Shown: positions 45,055 through 54,256 of the stretch, piece by piece
Position numbering within the stretch: the stretch's first letter is position 1
Layout of the letters: each line of letters opens with the position of its first letter
Source: Schistosoma mansoni
Lineage: Eukaryota > Platyhelminthes > Trematoda > Strigeidida > Schistosomatidae
Length of the DNA: 64,000 bases
Assembly: GCF_000237925.1 (NCBI RefSeq)
Contig: NC_031502.1
Span: 55,239,943 to 55,303,942, forward strand
Direction of reading: 5' to 3'
Notes under the pieces: generated by a model
The model's database searches: none
What the model was told of the DNA's origin: nothing
The model's input: only the letters and a program-made list of their open reading frames with translations
Made by a program: the position numbers and the translations under genes

Positions 45055-45260
45055 GAAAGCGTGAGTCAACTGAAGCTAGACCACCATGGAAAACCTGAGA
45101 GCACTGGACGGCCGTTTCGTCATATTATGGGACTCCTCAGCAGTGCGCATCCACGATCCCATACTCGCGAGATTCGAACCCAGGACCTACCAGTCTCGAG
45201 CCAGACTCACGCTTTCAACTATGAAAATACTAAATCTCCACAAAACCCCTTCTGACAATG
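45055..45260. repeat. HHR-SINE B, antisense 3' part joined to sense tail
   Basis: Antisense from GTGAGTCAACTGAAGC through hammerhead and half the tRNA-like head, then sense tail TTTCAACTATGAAAATAC to CACAAAACCCCTTCTG. Confidence 0.75.
45101..45146 (-). ncRNA. Hammerhead ribozyme (family B), intact core
   Basis: Minus strand: stem I GCACTG, core CTGAGGA, stem II GTC/GAC, GAAA, stem III CGG/CCG (the self-complementary CGGCCG), TC, stem I partner CAGTGC. All catalytic positions of the type I hammerhead are present; position 7 is G, which the consensus allows. Cleavage is predicted after TC. Stems I and III differ from family A by compensating changes. Confidence 0.8.
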
Positions 45261-45600
45261 TAATTACTCAAAGTGATGATATTTGATAATAATGGAAAAG
45301 GAACACCTTCAATTACACACACACTCACACACAAACAATGTATCATTTCAAGCGTAGATTTGGTTAAATATTTCACATATTCACACATTCACAAGTACTT
45401 CGCACACAAACACATACACACATACGCATACATAGTCAAGTTAATCAGTCCCAGATATCACGTTTTCTCACTTATTTCATTGTCTACTTGTAAACTATGC
45501 TTATTTATTCATTCTAGCATACTAAAGTATACACCAAATCACGTCAATGAAATGTTTATCTTCTATTGGTTTTCATTGTTAAAATTGTAAACAAATGAAT
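45260..45600. other. Simple-sequence-rich region
   Basis: Degenerate (CA)n/(ACAC) tracts at about 45318-45430. No gene. Confidence 0.4.
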
Positions 45601-45609
45601 TCACAGAAT

Positions 45610-45843
45610 GTCGGGGGGGGAGAAGGTTGTGGAGATTGTAGCTTAACCTGTAGACTTCTGAGCCGGCATCCAACGGTGTTAATGTCTAATTTCAACTAAT
45701 CCACGAAATCGAGTGACACATCCACCATTGTCTTCAGTGAGTTACTATCTCACAATAGACCCGGTTGAGCTCCACTGGTTACTGCTTCAATTGATTCATG
45801 ATTTCAACTATGAAAATATTGAAATATCCACAAAAACCCCTTC
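45610..45843. repeat. HHR-SINE B, antisense body joined to sense tail
   Basis: Antisense head and body (AACCTGTAGACTTCTGAGCC) to CACTGGTTACTGCTTC, then the sense tail AATTGATTCATGATTTC to CCACAAAAACCCC. Both hammerhead parts are absent. Confidence 0.65.
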
Positions 45844-45854
45844 TGATCTGTAAT

Positions 45855-46085
45855 ATTAATCGTTGAATTCATCAGTTAATTAAAAGCTAGAACACTATGG
45901 AAAACTTGGAAGTACTGAATAGCTGGAAAGTTCCATACTAAGATGAAACAAATGATTGTCGGAGGCCTATGCTCCTCCACGAGGAGTAACAGGCGTAAGT
46001 AAGTAAGTAAGGATGAAACAGTCATCCAGTACTTGCAAGTTTTCTATAGTGTTCTCTAACTTTTAATGAACTCATGAATTGCAAC
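45855..46085. repeat. HHR-SINE B hosting a 61-bp RTE insertion
   Basis: A SINE B inverted copy is split at its GATGAAACA (the hammerhead GACGAAACA). The motif occurs on both sides of the RTE piece as a 9-bp target-site duplication (45942-45950 and 46012-46020). Confidence 0.8.
45951..46011 (+). mobile_element. Minimal RTE insertion: last 61 bp only
   Basis: Carries just the RTE 3' terminus (GGAGGCCTATGCTCC, hairpin CTCCTC-CAC-GAGGAG, AACAGGCG, four TAAG units). Flanked by GATGAAACA duplications. Confidence 0.85.
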
Positions 46086-46089
46086 TATT

Positions 46090-46440
46090 AAATGAATTAA
46101 CCTTTGACAGTATGTCAACTATTGCATAATCTAATGTGTGAAACTACAATATCGAAAATACGATGTGATTTTTCTTCGTTTTTCTGCTGTATTATGTTTG
46201 TTTAATAGACAAAAAGAAATGAAATGTGCTCATAACAAGTTACTGATTGATTGATTGATTGATTGATTGAATGATCGATAATCGATTAGACCAGCTTATT
46301 TAATTATCATTTCAGAGATGTCTTTCTCTTTCTTTCTTTCTCTCTTTCTTTCTCTTTATGTGTATATATGCGTTAATGATTGGAAATGAGTGTTGAATTC
46401 GGTTAACCATAATTCACATGAAATAAACTAATCAGTTATC
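46090..46440. other. Intergenic sequence with simple repeats
   Basis: (GATT)n at 46240-46268 and (CTTT)n at 46321-46355. Confidence 0.5.
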
Positions 46441-46442
46441 AT

Positions 46443-46880
46443 TATCAGAAGGGGTTTTGTGGAGATTTTAGTAATTTTATAGAGTTGAGATCATGAGTCA
46501 GTTGAAGATAGACCACCAAGGAAAACCTGGAAGCTCTATGAAGTATTTCCCGGAGTTCTAGTGAGAAGCAGTAACCAGTGGAGTTCAACCAGGTCTGTTG
46601 GGAGATATCAATTCACTGATGACATTGGTGAATGGTTGCTTAAAATCATGGATTGGTTGAAGTTAAACATTAACACCGTTAGATGCCGGTCGGCTCTGTG
46701 GTCTATCGGTTAAGTACTCTGACGCGAGACTGATAAGTCTTGGGTTCGAATCTCGCGGGTGCGGGGTCGTGGATGCGCACTGCTGAGGAGTAGCATAATA
46801 GGACGAAACAGCTGTCCAATGCTTCCAGGTTTTCCATGGTGGTCTAGCTTCGACTGGCTCATGATCTCAACTCTATATAA
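46443..46880. repeat. HHR-SINE B, inverted dimer
   Basis: Antisense 3' arm (46448-46533) switches to a sense unit at TGAAGTATTTCCCGGAG. Head at 46690-46760, hammerhead (CTGAGGAGTAGC, GGACGAAAC), 3' end symmetric with the left end (GTTGAGATCATGAGTC / GACTGGCTCATGATCTCAAC). Confidence 0.8.
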
Positions 46881-46894
46881 TCAGTTATCAGTTA

Positions 46895-46925
46895 TTTACT
46901 TTATCTATCTATCTATCTATCTGAT
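46895..46925. repeat. (CTAT)n microsatellite
   Basis: Short ATCT tandem repeat. Confidence 0.8.
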
Positions 46926-46929
46926 CATC

Positions 46930-47560
46930 GATATCTTCAAAGCAGTATTTATGTATGATGGGATAAGAGTGTGAATATTGTTGCGGTTTGATATGTGTAG
47001 GAATTATGCAAGGATGTTGATTAAGTTAGTGATAGTTGTGAAGTTGTATAAACTGGAGTGATGTAGGTATGAGCTATGCATAGGTGCACACCATGCCAAT
47101 CGGAGTGTTAGGTTAAATGGTATATGAGTAAGTTAGGTCATTATTAAAAGTAATTAAACTGAGAAATTATATTAGTTCACGAAGTATACGACTTCTGGAT
47201 TAAGCCAGGACCAGAGACCGAATCTAGGAGTGCTGGGTTTTGAACCAGGTACTTGAGCATTAAAATACACTATTTATCATTGTCAATGGAAGATTTTCAC
47301 GTGATATCACGGATTGTTTGAAGTTGGATATCTGTAGAACTGGATTATGTACTTACCACTGGAACTGAAGTTTATAGGCTCGAATGCTAGGAAGACCGTG
47401 ATTGTACACTGTTAAACAATCTAATAATATGACACAACAATTAGCCAATACTCTATGATTTTCAATGATATTCCAAATAAGATCAATCTATAATAGAAAA
47501 CAGAATTTCATAAATGAATTAACTTTGTCGTCTCAGTTCTAAAATTTATTTAGCTGACCG
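46930..47560. other. Intergenic sequence with a decayed SINE B
   Basis: Between about 47275 and 47480 an old SINE B sense copy is traceable (GATTGTTTGAAGTTGG, CACTGTTAAACAATC, TATGATTTTCAATG). The rest is unassigned. Confidence 0.4.
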
Positions 47561-47572
47561 ATGATCTTACTT

Positions 47573-47700
47573 ACTTTCTGGTTAGCGTTTTTTTCTTCGC
47601 AAGATTGTTTTCTAAGGATTACTGACTGTATGCCTAACCCTCCTCGTTTATCCGGCCTTAGAAGAGCTACAGGCGAAGTATGGTCGATGATCAGATTACA
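47573..47700 (-). mobile_element. RTE 5' UTR fragment, decayed
   Basis: On the minus strand CGCCTGTAGCTCTTC, GAGGAGGGTTAGGC and ACGCTAACCAGAAAG match the RTE 5' UTR. A second piece of the RTE 5' end (CTGCCTGTAGCGCCTC to GGGGGCTAC) lies at 47955-47985 in opposite orientation. Confidence 0.7.
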
Positions 47701-48089
47701 AATAATCGATGTCTTTGACAAACCTATACAGAGTTCAAATAAAAACACAAGTTTCATTACCTATCGTCTTCAGTTTCTAAGTAATTTATCACATATATGA
47801 TGATATGATTACATTCTAATTGCCTAGATAATCGATTTATACACATAATCGATTGAGTTCGGTTTTTATACTAAGAAGAAGACAATATGATTGGAAGGTT
47901 CTACTATACTTTTTTTGTGAACCTATTTTATTTAGTAACTTCAATAATTTCAACTCTGCCTGTAGCGCCTCTGGGGGCTACTTACTTCAGACATCTAATT
48001 CTGACATTATCTTATACTAGATTAGAAAATAACTTAGAAAATCCCACAATATTTGAATAATCCCCTTATACAAATAATTATCAATAATA

Positions 48090-48460
48090 GAAGGGGGTTT
48101 TGTGGAGATTTTAGTCATTTTAATAGTTGAGATCATGAATCAATTGAAGCAGTAACCAATGAAGTTCAACCAGATCTGTTGTGAGATAGTAATTCACTGA
48201 AGACAATGGTGGATGGTGGCTCAATTTCTTTGATCGGTTGAAATTAAACATTAACACCGTTGGATGCCAAATCAGTGGTCTATAGGTTAAGCGCTCGCGC
48301 GCAAGACTGATAGGTCCTGTGTTTGAATCTCGCGAGGGTGGGATCGTGGATGCGCACTGCTGAGGAGTCCCATAATAGGACGAAACGACTGTCCAGTACT
48401 TGCAGGTTTTCCATGGTGGTCTGGCTTCAATTGATTCATGATATGAACTATTAAAATAAC
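48090..48460. repeat. HHR-SINE B, inverted dimer with short arm
   Basis: Antisense arm 48090-48150, switch at AATTGAAGC/AGTAACCAATG to a sense unit with head (48265-48335), hammerhead at about 48356-48402 (CTGAGGAGTCCC, AGGACGAAACG) and tail. Confidence 0.8.
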
Positions 48461-48679
48461 TATCAATAAACTGTGTATTTTTAGAAAGGTAGATTTGTGG
48501 CTCTTCAGTAATGAGTATCTATAACCTGTCAATAGACTAAAATCGGATATTGTTAAGTTTTATTAAAAATTACAAAACCGATCCAAGTTAAATCATCATT
48601 GTTAAACTGTAAACACTAGATGGCCATTTCATTCTAGTATAATGATTGAACTTATTCGAAAGTATAAAAAAACATGAAG

Positions 48680-48800
48680 GCATGAATCAATTGAAGCTAG
48701 ACCACCAAAGAAAACCTGGAAGCACTGGACGGCCGTTTCGTCCTATTGTGGGACTCCTCAACAGTGCTTATCCATGTGTCCGCCTCACGAAATTCGAACA
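48680..48800 (-). repeat. HHR-SINE B, truncated antisense copy
   Basis: 3' tail, hammerhead with a C-to-T change in the first core base (minus strand TTGAGGAG), then a break at the border of the 458-bp duplication. Confidence 0.75.
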
Positions 48801-49258
48801 TATTAAGCTCGATATTAATTTCTAAATATTTTCATCTAAAATGAGTCAATTGTTTGTTTACACATATAAAAGTCACATGATTTAGTAGTGAGGTAATCAG
48901 AGAAGAATAATTAGAAAAGTATTCATTGTGAGTATAATAGTATAGTCGTTTCTCCCTCCAAAAGGAAATTCATTCACTCAATCAAATTGATTGCACTAGT
49001 AAGAAATTGTAAGAACCAACGTGAGATGGGAAGAGATGAATTGGTAATTATTAAATGAAACAACCATGTCTGTCTCGATGATTGACCTTTGTTGATATGA
49101 TGATAGTCCATGATGATGGTGATAATGATGACGTAATAAGTAGTGCCCAACGTGCCTAGTTAATCAATGAGATCAGTTGTAATCAATGGTCATAAATAAT
49201 CAAATGATAATTGTAATGTTACTTTAAACTTGAAAATAAACTATTGAGAAATTGAAAA
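48801..49258 (-). repeat. Inverted 458-bp duplication, copy 2
   Basis: Partner of 32143-32599. Its left edge coincides with the truncation point of a SINE B copy, so this is likely the derived position. Confidence 0.8.
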
Positions 49259-49259
49259 A

Positions 49260-49670
49260 TGTTAACTCACCCGAAATATGAGTACATCATTCTGAATTCA
49301 TTATATTGATTTGGTCAGAATAATTAACAGTGTTTGTTCATATAGTGTTGTTATTACATCATTATTGACGTAACATGAGTGGTTAGGAGAATAGTGGAAT
49401 AATTGGTATAAATATGTATGTATGTGTAGTTGAAATGATGTGGAATATTCTTTTTAGCACAATTGGGTGTTTAAGGTGGTGTTAGGTTTGATGATGAAAC
49501 TGTTGTTGTTTTGAATACCATCATTAATACCAAGACGTTTATTTAGTTAGTTTGAGATGATGGAATTGCGAATGAAGATAGGAATATAATTGTGTGTAGA
49601 TTAACATATAACTTGATGAATTGTAATGAGAATGAAATTGTGTAAAGCTAAAAGAATAAATAAATGATTA
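49260..49670. other. Intergenic sequence
   Basis: AT- and G-rich on the plus strand, no feature recognised. Confidence 0.35.
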
Positions 49671-49671
49671 T

Positions 49672-50070
49672 CAGAAGGGGTTTTGTGGAGATTTAGTATG
49701 ATAATTAATATAATCATATGCTCACTAGTGACTTCGGGAAGTACATCCAGGAGCTCTAGTGAGAAGCAGTGACCAGTGGAGTGCAAACCACGTCTGTCGT
49801 GAGATGGGAACTCACTGATGACAATTGGTGAATGGTTGCTCAACTTCGTGGATCAGTTGAAGTTAGACATTAACACTGTTGGATGCCAAATCAATGGTCT
49901 ATCAGTTAAGGGCTCTGGCTCGAGACTGGTAGGTCCTGGGTTCGAATCTCGCGAGCGCGGGTTCGTGGATGCGCACTGCTGAGGAATCCTATAATATGAC
50001 GAAACGGCCGTCCAGTGTTTCCAGGTTTTCCATGGTGATCTGGCTTCAATTGATTCATGCTCTCAACTAT
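49672..50070 (+). repeat. HHR-SINE B, nearly complete sense unit
   Basis: A short antisense terminus (AGAAGGGGTTTTGTGGAG) is followed by a complete sense unit from CATATGCTCACTAGTGAC. Head at 49888-49955; hammerhead at 49973-50018 with GCACTG/CAGTGT stem I and CGGCCG stem III but a mispaired stem II. Confidence 0.8.
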
Positions 50071-50159
50071 GAAATAAATGATTGCAAATTTCTTAATGAT
50101 AATAATACAATAAAATGACATTTATGGGATATTATGTCTATACAAACTTTATGTTCATA

Positions 50160-50345
50160 TCTTACTTACTCACTTACGCCTGTAACCTTCAATACAGCAT
50201 TCTCGAACCAACTCTGTCCTAGACCTTCATATCTAGTTCTATCCAACGGTTGTTCATTCTTCTCATGTCTGTCTCCAATTCTCGGAATAATGTGTTCTTT
50301 CTGTCTTCCTCTTTTCCTTTGTCCTTCAGGATTCCATGTGACGGC
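50160..50345 (-). mobile_element. RTE 3' end fragment fused to repeat T
   Basis: Antisense RTE from ACTTACGCCTGTAACC to GATTCCATGTGA. At about 50341 it passes directly into repeat T (CTGGGATACTGCCCAGG). The usual 3' hairpin is deleted. Confidence 0.8.
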
Positions 50346-50782
50346 TGGGATACTGCCCAGGCGCCCAAACCGAAACAGGTGGATTCCATAGGGGGCCACA
50401 TTTGGAGCCTTTGACCTAAAAATCTGATCCATAAGGCAGTAGAACATCATGAGGAGATGTATTCCCATGGTAGCCGGTGACCAACGATTGATTCATACGC
50501 CATTTGTTCCTTCAGGATACTGGAGCCATGTGTACCATTGGTTTGGAATCAGGGTTTTCCAACTCCCATAGGTGGACTTTCTGTGTCCACCAACCCAGTT
50601 CAAGCGCCGAACATTCGCTTTTCGTCCTCTCAATTTCATGAACAACACCCTACCCCTCCACGAGAAGGAAGTGAGTATGACTTCTCTGGCAGAGGCTATA
50701 TACGCGTGGTCATGTGAGAGCATTGGAAGAGAGAGAGCGAATTCCCCCCCCATTCTTGGCCGTATCAGGGCATTTGGGGGCT
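50340..50782 (-). repeat. ATTT-tailed repeat T, antisense, tail missing
   Basis: Begins within the family at CTGGGATACTGCCC, ends GGGCATTTGGGGGC. The (ATTT)n tail and the adjoining ~100 bp are replaced by the RTE fragment. Confidence 0.8.
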
Positions 50783-51046
50783 TACCTTGTGAAGCATTTG
50801 TGTTATGTTCATGTTGATTTCATTAACTAATTCAAATAGTGACATTAAATAATAATGTATTCGTAATTCTGAATGCATGAATTCGAAGTAATTAATATGA
50901 ACTCCTACTTACTGCAGGGTTTCTATATGAAGTTCTTCAATAATAAAACTTCAGCTAATTTTACTCAATGGATAAGACATAAAGATTACAACTCAAGATA
51001 TATGAACATTGTTCGACCTGTTGAACGAGTGTAATAAATGATAAAT

Positions 51047-51200
51047 TTCAAAGAGGAATTTTGTAGATAATATAGTAATTTAATAGTTAAATTCATGAGT
51101 CAATTGAAGCTAGACCACTACGGAATACCTGGAATCACTGAACTGCCAGATTTTTCATGGTGGTCTAAATTCAATTGACTCATGAATTCAACTATTGAAT
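51047..51200. repeat. HHR-SINE B, minimal inverted dimer
   Basis: Two 3' arms facing each other with almost no centre (AATCACTGAACTGCC). ~155 bp palindrome, no ribozyme left. Confidence 0.75.
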
Positions 51201-51207
51201 AACAGAT

Positions 51208-51420
51208 CAGAAGGGGTTTTATGGAGATTTCAGTATTTCCATAGTTGAAATCATGAATCAATTGAAGCTAGACGACCATGGAAAATCTGGAAGCACTGGA
51301 CGGCCGTTTCGTCATATTATAGGATTCCTCAGCAGTGCGCATCCACGATCTCGCACTCGCGAGATTCGAACCCAGGACCTATCAGTCTCGCGCCAGAGTA
51401 CTTAACCGATTGACCAATAA
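51208..51420 (-). repeat. HHR-SINE B, antisense 3' half
   Basis: 3' end, hammerhead at 51293-51338 (stems I and III intact, first stem II pair changed), and the tRNA-like head to GACCAATAACAAT. Confidence 0.75.
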
Positions 51421-51704
51421 CAATTTTTCTGGTCACATTTGTTAGACAACTTTCATCAATACACCCAGTCATGTTTTTTTGTTTTATCTTAATAATTATT
51501 CTGAACAAGTGGTAAATCCAACCGGATATTGTTTTAATTAAATATAGTAATGACGGAGTAATATATCCATTTACATTTGCTGATTTCCACGAATAGATTA
51601 GTATGATCAAAGTACCAAACAATGGAAGGTACTTCTTGATTTATACTATTTTAAGTTTGATCTACCATACCCTGAAACTATTGTCAGTATTTAAGATTTG
51701 TAGA

Positions 51705-51925
51705 TTTGTATCTGCATCTCCTCACTATGCTCCGCTGCCTTATGAATCAGACCTTTAGGTCAAAGGCTCCGGTTGTGGCCCCCTAAGAAGACCACCTGCT
51801 TCGGTTTGATCACCCAGGCAGTATCACAGCCCTCACACAAATCAAATGAGGTTTGTGTGGCGGGTATGTGTCTGGTGCCCCTTTGTTCCAATATTTATGT
51901 GTTTAAATAAATAAAAATAAAAAGA
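51705..51925 (+). repeat. ATTT-tailed repeat T, 3' part
   Basis: From CTGCATCTCCTCACTATG to the tail AAATAAATAAAAATAAAAAG. 5'-truncated, as expected for retroposition. Confidence 0.8.
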
Positions 51926-51929
51926 CCCA

Positions 51930-53520
51930 ATAGATCATTATCATACCTTAGTCTAGTTATTCTAAAACTCAACCTATCTTTATGCTCGTGTCAATCAGTA
52001 CAGTATAATTGGAAATCTTATTTCTGAGCGTGTGTAATTATTGACTATCTTGGTGATAGAAGGTAATGTATGAGAGTCTTTTGAGACTAAAACTTATCAA
52101 TGAGCGATTCTGGACACACCTTTTTACTTTGTCTAGACTATATATTCGAATTAAGGGGTCATTCGTCATACTAATTAAAGATTTCACTAAAACACGACGA
52201 TCCCTACACAAAAGTGGTTATAGGATAAGACTACAGGAGTATATAAACTCTCTGAATGAGTGGACAAACCAACGGCTGCCAGAAATGAGTTCTAGGAAGA
52301 GTACAGTAATTGAAATAAATTGTTGTGACAATTCGCATTTATGTACAATAAGTGGATTGCCTTTAGTTCTGTTAGTGATTATGATAATTTTGGATTCGTA
52401 GTTGGCGACGATTTCATAGCTGCGGATAGCAATAAGATGAAGGTTGCCAAAAGGTATCCGGTTCTTGGGGGTAAGTTACAAAATATTTATGTTGTTGGGT
52501 GACGATACCTTCATGTGGAATACTAGATTCAAGCAGGGAGTCCATCAAGAAACAAGGATACTTGAAATGTTTCAACGCTGAGGGAGTAAAATAATGGGAG
52601 GTCTTACTAACCTACCATATAAAGATAGACCGAACTGATTGGGATGTCTCTGTCTATCTTTCCGTAGATTACTTGATACAATATTGATTTAGTGTCTTCT
52701 GAAAGATAATTTCGACATCAATTTATTTCGTCCTTTTCTTCTATCTAAGACTGATAATCAAAAACGCCACTCTCAGAGAGCCCCAAAATGAAATTGTTTA
52801 TGTCTGGATTCTTTCTTCTTGAGTCAAATCACAGGTTACTGGAAACACTCGGAATCAGCATCCCTCGTTAACATATTCAAAGTAAGATTGGATATCTATA
52901 TGACTATAGATGATCACTTGACGTTATATCCTTACCACTGAAAACATCCACACGTCTATAAACCGACTTACTATATCTAAATAGTACCCCCTGAAAAATT
53001 TAGCCATAGTTATATGACCGTTCCTTGACAAACGACCAATGCTTTTAAGGAGTTTATATTGTACTTCACCAAGTACTCGCCCTAATCCCAATACATACAT
53101 CACGATTTAATTAATACTGTTAATTTTCCATTAAGTGCTTTTTATTATTGGTTATTACTCACCAATTTATGATAGATAATATCGGGTATTGGATCCCAAT
53201 TCAATGATACATAGGTATTATACTCACCACAAGACCTAAGGGTATCGGTTATGATTTTATTCGATATTATTAGTAAACCCTGTTGAACAGTCTCATACTT
53301 AATACAAACTAGTAAGATAAAGTCGGATTGCTTAAACCAATACAGACGAAGTTAAGTTCGATTTTCTAACCCAATATTCGGAAGTCAAGTCTACTAATCC
53401 CTGAGTTACCAACCTAAATATATGAAGTAATGGATGAAATTCAGGGTACTTTAAAAAAACCATTGTCATTTACAGTAGTATATTCACAGATATTACTGTA
53501 AAGCAAGAAACATTATAAAA
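51930..53520. other. Unassigned 1.6 kb interval
   Basis: A 111-codon plus-strand frame at 52066-52401 has no recognisable domain, no splice context and no repeat match I can name. I see no reliable gene or repeat here apart from very faint SINE B-like traces near 53270. Confidence 0.35.
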
Positions 53521-53524
53521 AATT

Positions 53525-54045
53525 TACTTATTTATTTATTTAAACACAAATATTGGTACAAGGAAGCACCAGATAAATATGCGCCGCGCAAATCTCATTC
53601 GATTTGTGTGAGGGCTGTGATACTGCCCGGCTGCCCAAACTGAAAGAGGTGGTTTTCTTAGGGAGCCACACCCGGAGACTCTGACCTAAAGGTCTAATCC
53701 ACAAGGCAGTGGAGCATCGTGAGGAGATGCAGTCCCATGGTAGCCGGTGACCAACGATTGATTCATACGCCATTTGTTCCTTCAGGATACTGGAGCCCAT
53801 GTGTACCATTGGTTTGGAATCAGGGTTTTCCAACTCCCATAGGTGGACTCGTCGTTTCCACCGACCCGATTAAAGCACCGAACATTCGCTTTTCGTCGTC
53901 TCAATATTGTAAACAACAGTAATGCCACGAGAAGGCAGTGAGTAGGACTTCGCTGGCAAAGGATACATGTGGCCATGTGAGAGCATTTCGAGGAGGAGAG
54001 CGGCCTCTCCACACTCTCGGCCGTACCAATTCATTTGGGGTCTAA
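53525..54045 (-). repeat. ATTT-tailed repeat T, full length antisense
   Basis: Tail TTATTTATTTATTTAAACAC at the left, GCCGTACCAATTCATTTGGGG at the right (quoted in part as CATTTGGGG). Confidence 0.8.
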
Positions 54046-54256
54046 CCGGTTGCACCACGGAGGCGAAAAATAATGGATGGGTAAGGTGAAGTACACATAT
54101 GGAAGATATAATAAATTTTTTATATCATCTATAGGCATAGACTGACGAACAGAAGATCAGATTAATAAGCATACTCTGTCTTATTACATTATTTGAAATC
54201 GAAACATTGTTAAGCTTATCTTATTTACACAAGACATTCATTCCACTTGTACAGTT

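Noticed and set aside
52066-52401. 111-codon plus-strand frame
   Set aside because: No homology recognised and no supporting neighbours; may be chance.
54252-54256. Target-site duplication of the LTR element (ACAGT)
   Set aside because: No convincing matching copy at the presumed right end, whose exact position is uncertain.
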